Shown in pieces: positions 8,388-12,105 of a stretch of DNA of 12,105 nt. The translations under genes and the position numbers were made by a program. The notes below the pieces were generated by a model, which made no database searches, was not told where the DNA came from, and worked only from the letters and a program-made list of their open reading frames with translations. Where the stretch lies: positions 697,131 to 709,235 of the forward strand of contig NW_011887308.1 of the NCBI RefSeq assembly GCF_000151315.2, written 5' to 3'. Origin of the DNA: Capsaspora owczarzaki ATCC 30864. Its lineage: Eukaryota > Opisthokonta > Filasterea. Position 1 is the first letter of the stretch. The number at the start of each line of letters is the position of its first letter.

Positions 8388-8663
8388 CGCGACAACTCAC
8401 TTGCCATCGCATTTATCAGATCAACGAAAAGTGCCCCAGCTGCGGACACCCAGAGATGATGTTCCGAACAATGCAGTTGCGATCTGTCGACGAAGGCCAA
8501 ACTGTCTTTTACGACTGCGAAAAGTGCAAGTAAGTCGTATTGGTTGTAGTCTGCCTGTCTTCTGGTACCGCCTTTCTTTTTTGTCTGCACACTCACTCGA
8601 CATCTTGCCGGCTATTTGTCTGCCGTCCTATTCGCCAGATTTTCCTTCTCGGTCAACTCGTAA
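7667..8663 (+). CDS. RPA12: RNA polymerase I subunit RPA12 (ZNRD1/POLR1H), four exons
   Basis: RPA12 is the small zinc-ribbon subunit of RNA polymerase I; its C-terminal TFIIS-like ribbon supports RNA cleavage and termination. Exons: 7667-7835, 8211-8308, 8420-8529 and 8639-8663, with GTACGA, GTACGT and GTAAGT donors and CAG acceptors. The product has 133 residues, close to yeast (125) and human (126). The N-terminal ribbon uses C28/C31 and C46/C49 (FCKDCG, CNACG). The C-terminal ribbon uses C94/C97 and C122/C125 around [15 protein letters not shown]113/E114 are the acidic hairpin pair of the cleavage site. [13 protein letters not shown] closely resembles yeast GATIKEKCPQCG. RS-DEG-TVFY separates it from Pol II RPB9. 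The last exon is a 25-nt microexon encoding FSFSVNS; unspliced, a TAA at 8531 inside the donor would end the protein at ...CEKCK. The exact start is less certain because of upstream ATGs. Confidence 0.92.
7836..8210 (+). other. RPA12: RPA12 intron 1 (375 bp)
   Basis: Donor GCAG|GTACGA, acceptor TTGCAG|AT; the junction rebuilds a GAT (Asp57) codon. It is the longest intron in the window, with a TCTC/GCTC-rich stretch (about 7875-7928) and a run of nine G near 7972. I see no embedded gene or RNA in it. Confidence 0.9.
8309..8419 (+). other. RPA12: RPA12 intron 2 (111 bp) with long T tracts
   Basis: Donor ACT|GTACGT, acceptor TTATCAG|ATC, phase 0. It contains T runs between about 8347 and 8388, broken only by single C residues, which may serve as the polypyrimidine tract. 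Confidence 0.9.
8530..8638 (+). other. RPA12: RPA12 intron 3 (109 bp), donor containing an in-frame TAA
   Basis: Donor GCAA|GTAAGT is near-consensus; acceptor TTCGCCAG|ATTTTCC. Splicing in phase 2 gives Lys126 then FSFSVNS and TAA, a length and ending typical of RPA12. Without splicing the frame stops at 8531-8533, one residue after the last zinc cysteine. Confidence 0.8.
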
Positions 8664-8791
8664 TAACGCGCCGTCTTCTCCCCGCGCCTGTTAACAAATG
8701 CTATCAATACACAACTTTTTTTGGTTCCATTTTCACTCCGTGTATTCTTTGTGCTTGAGTGTGTATGTGGCTCAAAGAATGACGGACGTCG
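8664..8791. other. Convergent 3' intergenic region between RPA12 and ATPAF1
   Basis: These 128 bp lie between two stop codons facing each other, so the 3'UTRs are very short or overlap. No canonical AATAAA is visible on either strand; AATACA at about 8705 on the plus strand is a weak candidate. Confidence 0.5.
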
Positions 8792-10504
8792 TTACAACTG
8801 CAGCAGTCCGCGCGCTTTCAACTCGTCCAACAAAATGTTAAAGTCAAACTGTTTGGGCTGCTGGTTGAACGTTTCGACAAACCCGTACAGGCCCTCTGCG
8901 CCCTGACCACGTCGGGCGAGCGCAATGTTGCTGACTGCACCGGTGCTGCCAGGCGCCAGATACACGTGGGCAATGTTCCTCAGGAGCGATTCCGCCAACT
9001 CGCGCGGAAGCTTCTTGTGGTCGGCGTACGCACGCTGCAGGGCAATGCCGTGCTTTTCGAGAACGCCGTCGGTGAAAAAGGTCACGGAGAGCAGCGAGGA
9101 TGCGTGCTCCTGGTGCGTCTGGTAGTCCAGGAGCGAGGTGAACAGCAGCGAGGCGTTGGTGAACTCTGCGACCATCCACTCAAAGCCCTCTCCACGAGGC
9201 ACCGGTAGAACAAACTAGAATGGAGTTGGTGAGTAGAGCGAGAGTGTGCGTGTGTGCATGTGAGAAAAAGCCCAGTCTCGCAGCGAGCTTGGACATTCGT
9301 GTTTGCAACATACCCGAGAGTTCCGGCGGCTGCGGCTCGTTAAACGACGGTATGCTTCAGCCGGCATGACTGAGGCAAAATGATCGGGCTTGCCAAGATG
9401 TGCAGCGTTCCATGCCGCAATGATGTCGCTGCGAGAGCCGTTCGCAATCACATCCGCTGGAATGAGAGAGCTGAGCGGCTGCAAAAAAAAAACCACAGGT
9501 GAGCGCAGTCCTCAAACCCGGTCTCGAACGCCCAGTGATGCACTTACTTGCATGTAGGAAGGCAAGAATGGAGCCTTCTTGATTGCTTCGGCCTGCGCTT
9601 CGGGACTCAGCGCCTTTGCCGACGGTGTGGCGGAGGGCGTAGGTGTTGGTGCGGAGGTCGAAGTGGCAGCCGCTGCAGTTGGTGCGACCAGATCGTTGGC
9701 AGCTTGGCGGGCAGCTTCTGCGCGAGCAAACTCGGCTTCCTTCGCTTGGATCTGATTGGCAGGATGGGGGGGGGGAATGCGGGGTGGAGGGGTTAGCGCG
9801 AGAAAAATCGCTCAGGGCGCGCGAGCTGAACTCCCACCAAATTCAATCAAAACCAACCTCCTTGTAGGCAGCCTCGTAACCTGGTTGCGTTCGTTCAAAG
9901 AATCGCACGATTTCCGCTTCCGCCTTTTCCCATGCAAGTCTGCTCCAAAACACAAAAGCAATGCAGATTTTCGGGTGAGATGATGTTGAGCTCGACAGCC
10001 ACACACAGAATCCAATGCATCGGCGGTGGACAACTGAGCCACCAAATTGCTGAAGGCGACAAAAAACCCGATCCTTTTGTCATCCATCTGAGCAACTCGG
10101 CAAAAAAAAGAGCTCAGACAAGCGCTGCCATGTGCGACTCACTGCTGCTGCGACTGTGCATCTGCCGCCGTGGGCTGTGCACTCGCCTGCTGGCCGTTGG
10201 CTTGCTGCTGTTGTTGTTGAGCGGCGAGTTCACGCTTGCGCTGCTCGATCTTGAGGCGGTACTTGTCCGCGACCGAGCTCTCGCCCGCCGCCGCGCCAGT
10301 CGACATGAAGGCCGCAACAGGAGCCGCGATGGTTGCTCCTGTTGTTGCTGTTGCTGCTGTTGCTGCTGTTGCTGCTGTTGTTGCTGCTGTTGCTGTTGCT
10401 GACATTGCGGCGAGGGCGGCGCGCGCACGTCCGAAGAGTGCCGGGGCCGATCGCAGCAGCAGGTGGGAAGCAATCATTTGGAGGACGACTGAGCCGACTT
10501 GCAT
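8792..10504 (-). CDS. ATPAF1: Mitochondrial F1-ATPase assembly factor ATPAF1/ATP11, five exons
   Basis: ATP11/ATPAF1 is a mitochondrial matrix chaperone that binds free F1 beta subunit during assembly of ATP synthase. Minus-strand exons: 10504-10143, 9939-9858, 9751-9548, 9478-9314 and 9214-8792; the spliced product has 411 residues. The start is the first ATG of the open frame and begins a basic, Arg/Ala-rich presequence (MQVGSVVLQMIASHLLLRSA). Next come an Ala/Thr microsatellite block, DKYRLKIEQRKREL (the family's N-terminal DxYRxKI element), a Gln-rich linker and an Ala/Pro/Ser/Thr linker in exon 3. The conserved core follows: IIAAWNAAHLGKPDHFASVMPAEAY (exon 4), then FVLPVPRGEGFEW opening exon 5. 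The C-terminal LYGFVETFNQQPKQFDFNILLDEL parallels human TYGLVETFNLRPNEFKYMSVIAEL. It is longer than human ATPAF1 because of the linkers. Introns 2-4 have donors GTTGGT, GTAAGT and GTATGT; the GTTGGT one is weak. Confidence 0.92.
9940..10142 (-). other. ATPAF1: ATPAF1 intron 1 (203 bp)
   Basis: Donor CAGCA|GTGAGT and acceptor GGAGCAG|ACTTGC; the junction makes Gln121 and continues LAWEKAEAEIVRFFERTQPGYEAAYKE. Read through, exon 1 stops at the TGA of the donor. Introns 2, 3 and 4 lie at 9752-9857, 9479-9547 (only 69 bp, with a T10 tract before the acceptor) and 9215-9313. Confidence 0.85.
10339..10402. repeat. Imperfect GCT/GTT (AGC/AAC) trinucleotide repeat in ATPAF1 exon 1
   Basis: On the plus strand this reads as mixed GCT and GTT triplets, partly as GTTGCTGCT units. 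On the coding minus strand it encodes an Ala/Thr run between the presequence and DKYRLKI. A second Gln-coding run (about 10200-10225) lies further along the exon. Both are likely slippage-prone and outside the functional core. Confidence 0.9.
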
Positions 10505-10632
10505 TTGCACTCATACTGAGATAGACGACCGGTTTGGATGCAGACAAATAGCGGTCGGTTGAGAATCAAGCGAGTGCTGAGGTTTTCGGGTTCTTGGCTC
10601 AGTCTACTCGTCTCTCGCAAGTGATACAGCAG
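10505..10632. promoter_or_regulatory. 128-bp divergent promoter region between ATPAF1 and tRNase Z
   Basis: Start codons of the minus-strand ATPAF1 and plus-strand tRNase Z are 128 bp apart, so both promoters and 5'UTRs share this stretch. It contains two related direct motifs, GACCGGTTT near 10528 and GGTCGGTTG near 10553. No TATA box is visible. A shared promoter for two housekeeping genes, at least one mitochondrial, is an inference from layout. Confidence 0.6.
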
Positions 10633-12049
10633 ATGGACCGGATCGTGTTTCTGGGCACTTCGGCGGGAGCACCGACGCGCACTCGCAATGTAATGGGAGC
10701 ACGCTTTTTGCGCTCTGCGTGAAATGCTCTTTTATTTTGCTTGACCGTTGAAAGTAGTGAGCTCTTGGAGGGGGCGGCAGAGGCAGAGGGAAGGCAGGAC
10801 GGCGAATGGCTTGGTGAAATGGTGAATGATGACTCGATCGCGAGCTGCTCACCAGAAGCGATGACTCACGCTGCTTGACTTGCGATGCGACTGCAGGTCA
10901 CAAGCCATTGCGTGCTAACTCGCGCTGGCCGCGTCTGGATGCTCGATTGCGGAGAAGGTAGCCAAACACACACACACACACACACACACACCATTCTCAG
11001 AATGGGCTGGAGTTGCATCACACGCCGATTATTTCATCACTGGAACTGCACATGCAGCTCTTGTGTCGAAACAAGTTGCAAGATTCGTGTACTTGCGAGA
11101 ATGAATGCGTGCCTTTGCTTATCGATCGAAACATGTTCGGTCGCTTGTTGTTGATGTTGTTGTTGTTTATTTTATTGGTTTTTTTTTTTTTTTTTTAACA
11201 GGCACCCAACACCGCGTTCTGGCTTGCGACGCCGTCAAGCCAACTCGAATTGACGTTATTCTCATCACACATAGTAAATGCCGCAAGAAGCAAAACATGC
11301 AATGCAGAACGAGCTTTGACAACTTTGAGCCTTGCACGCTAACCACAGCGTTTGTTTGATGGTTGATGCTCTTGCATGTAGCTCATGGCGATCACTTGCT
11401 CGGCTTGCCCGGTTTGCTATCATCACTCTCATTGGGTGGCAACCGCGCAAAGCCAGTGCGGGTGTTTGGACCGGTTGGCGTCAAGCGGTTTCTCGAAACG
11501 GCTATTGAAGTTACGGACGCGTTTCTCACGTACAAGCTGGAGATTACAGAGCTGACTCCAGGCGAAGCGAGAGAGGTGAGATCTTATTGCTATTTGTCAC
11601 AACTTGTGACGAGCAGAGTCTTGCTGGTGAGATCTGTCGCTGAAAGCTTTCCTTTAAATGTGTTTTTTTCGCTTGGTGCCACAGCTTGGCATCATCGATG
11701 GCATCAAACTCAGCGCACACCCACTCGTACATCGTGTCCCGTGCTTTGGCTATGTTCTGGAAGAGACTGTCAACGAACCCCGCATCGGTATGTTTTTTTG
11801 TGCTGGATGGTGCCTTTGCTCGCTGCAAACTCGAGCTAATGTTGTCTGATTGGTTGTGCGCGCTTGCCCAGATCCGGCAAAAGCTGCCTCGATTGGCGTC
11901 ACTGGAAAGCTGATTGGACAGCTGGCGCGAGGGGATCCCGTCACTCTTGCCGACGGAACAGTTGTTACCTTCGATCAGGTAACAATCCTTTGATTTGACT
12001 GTTTTCCAATTCGGCTGCAAAGCACCTCCTATCGTTTGGCACACACACA

Positions 12050-12105
<56 letters not shown>
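10633..12105 (+). CDS. ELAC1: tRNase Z (RNase Z, ELAC1-type short form), partial, six exons visible
   Basis: tRNase Z is a zinc-dependent beta-lactamase-fold endonuclease that removes the 3' trailer from tRNA precursors. Exons: 10633-10689, 10897-10957, 11202-11273, 11382-11575, 11685-11787 and 11872-11978, then a GTAACA donor; later exons are beyond the right edge. These give 198 residues. FLGTSAGAPTRTRN (6-19) and LDCGEGTQH (35-43) match E. coli RNase Z (FLGTSAGVPTRTRN, FDCGEGTQH) almost exactly. The metal-binding HxHxDH motif is H63-T-H65-G-D67-H68, followed by LLGLPGLL, FGPVGVKRF, and H144 in VHRVPCFGY, the next metal-ligand region. IDPAKAASIGVTGKLIGQL (162-180) fits the LxAxxLxxxGVPPGPLxxxL region with GVTGKL in place of GVPPGP. 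The catalytic domain starts at the N-terminus, so this is the short form. Intron phases agree throughout. No presequence is visible. Confidence 0.92.
10690..10896 (+). other. ELAC1: tRNase Z intron 1 (207 bp)
   Basis: Donor AAT|GTAATG after TRTRN and acceptor GACTGCAG|GTC, phase 0, giving TRTRN-VTSH as in bacterial RNase Z (TRTRNVTA). Later introns are 10958-11201, 11274-11381, 11576-11684 and 11788-11871. Confidence 0.9.
10958..11201 (+). other. ELAC1: tRNase Z intron 2 (244 bp) with a CA microsatellite and a T16 tract
   Basis: Donor GAAG|GTAGCC and acceptor TTAACAG|GCACCC; the junction gives CGEG-TQH. A CA repeat at 10966-10991 begins just inside the donor, and a T run of about 18 bases (11179-11196) precedes the acceptor. 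An earlier CTCAG at about 10995-10999 is not used, because it does not give the conserved TQH. Confidence 0.88.
12040..12105. repeat. (CA)n/(GT)n microsatellite at the right edge
   Basis: About 66 bp of CA dinucleotides with one interruption (CATACA near 12055) run to the window end. It lies in the tRNase Z intron after exon 6 (from 11979). The array may be longer than shown, and the window may end here because the repeat broke an assembly. Confidence 0.93.

Noticed and set aside
10333-10524. Poly-Leu or poly-Cys plus-strand proteins
   Set aside because: They are other frames of the triplet repeat in ATPAF1 exon 1.
10981-11154. tRNase Z exon beginning after CTCAG at about 10999
   Set aside because: It does not yield the conserved GEG-TQH sequence; the acceptor at 11200-11201 does, with the right phase.
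11544-12104. 186-residue minus-strand frame starting with a Cys/Val repeat
   Set aside because: It is a translation of the GT microsatellite and of the antisense of tRNase Z exons 5 and 6.
1-12105. A novel multi-gene defence or biosynthetic system
   Set aside because: The recognisable genes are unrelated eukaryotic housekeeping genes with individual promoters; nothing suggests a joint system.

Overview
The window looks like nuclear DNA of a gene-dense, intron-bearing unicellular eukaryote. Genes lie on both strands with short gaps. Coding DNA is GC-rich, and gaps and introns are rich in T/A runs and simple repeats. Introns are about 70-375 bp, with GTRAGT-like donors and CAG/TAG acceptors. 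Products are nuclear or mitochondrial housekeeping proteins: Pol II RPB2, Pol I RPA12, an F1-ATPase assembly factor and a tRNase Z. Compactness, intron density and Q/A-rich coding microsatellites would fit a unicellular opisthokont relative or another free-living protist. That placement is inference; the sequence alone does not fix the species.

Layout: (1) 1-2808, minus, RPB2 N-terminal part, one intron, C-terminus beyond the left edge. (2) 2809-3579, intergenic, with homopolymer tracts and a possible RPB2 5'UTR splice acceptor. (3) 3580-4470, minus, intronless class I SAM methyltransferase. (4) 4471-4610, short divergent promoter with a 13-bp tandem duplication. (5) 4611-5324, plus, two-exon gene for a small unrecognised protein with an Ala/Gly-rich tail. 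(6) 5494-7299, minus, 601-residue secreted or membrane-anchored protein of unknown family. (7) 7300-7666, divergent spacer with tetranucleotide repeats. (8) 7667-8663, plus, four-exon RPA12 (Pol I). (9) 8792-10504, minus, five-exon ATPAF1/ATP11. (10) 10505-10632, 128-bp divergent promoter. (11) 10633 to the right edge, plus, short-form tRNase Z, six exons visible, ending in a CA/GT microsatellite.

Spliced models were built by hand from splice consensus, reading-frame continuity and fit to known families. RPB2, RPA12, ATPAF1 and tRNase Z each give an uninterrupted spliced frame that matches family motifs. Two genes concern transcription (RPB2, RPA12), one tRNA 3'-end processing and one mitochondrial ATP synthase assembly. 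I see no operon-like system, mobile element, CRISPR array or virus. The most interesting items are the two unrecognised genes, the very short divergent promoters, and an RPA12 last intron whose donor contains an in-frame stop.
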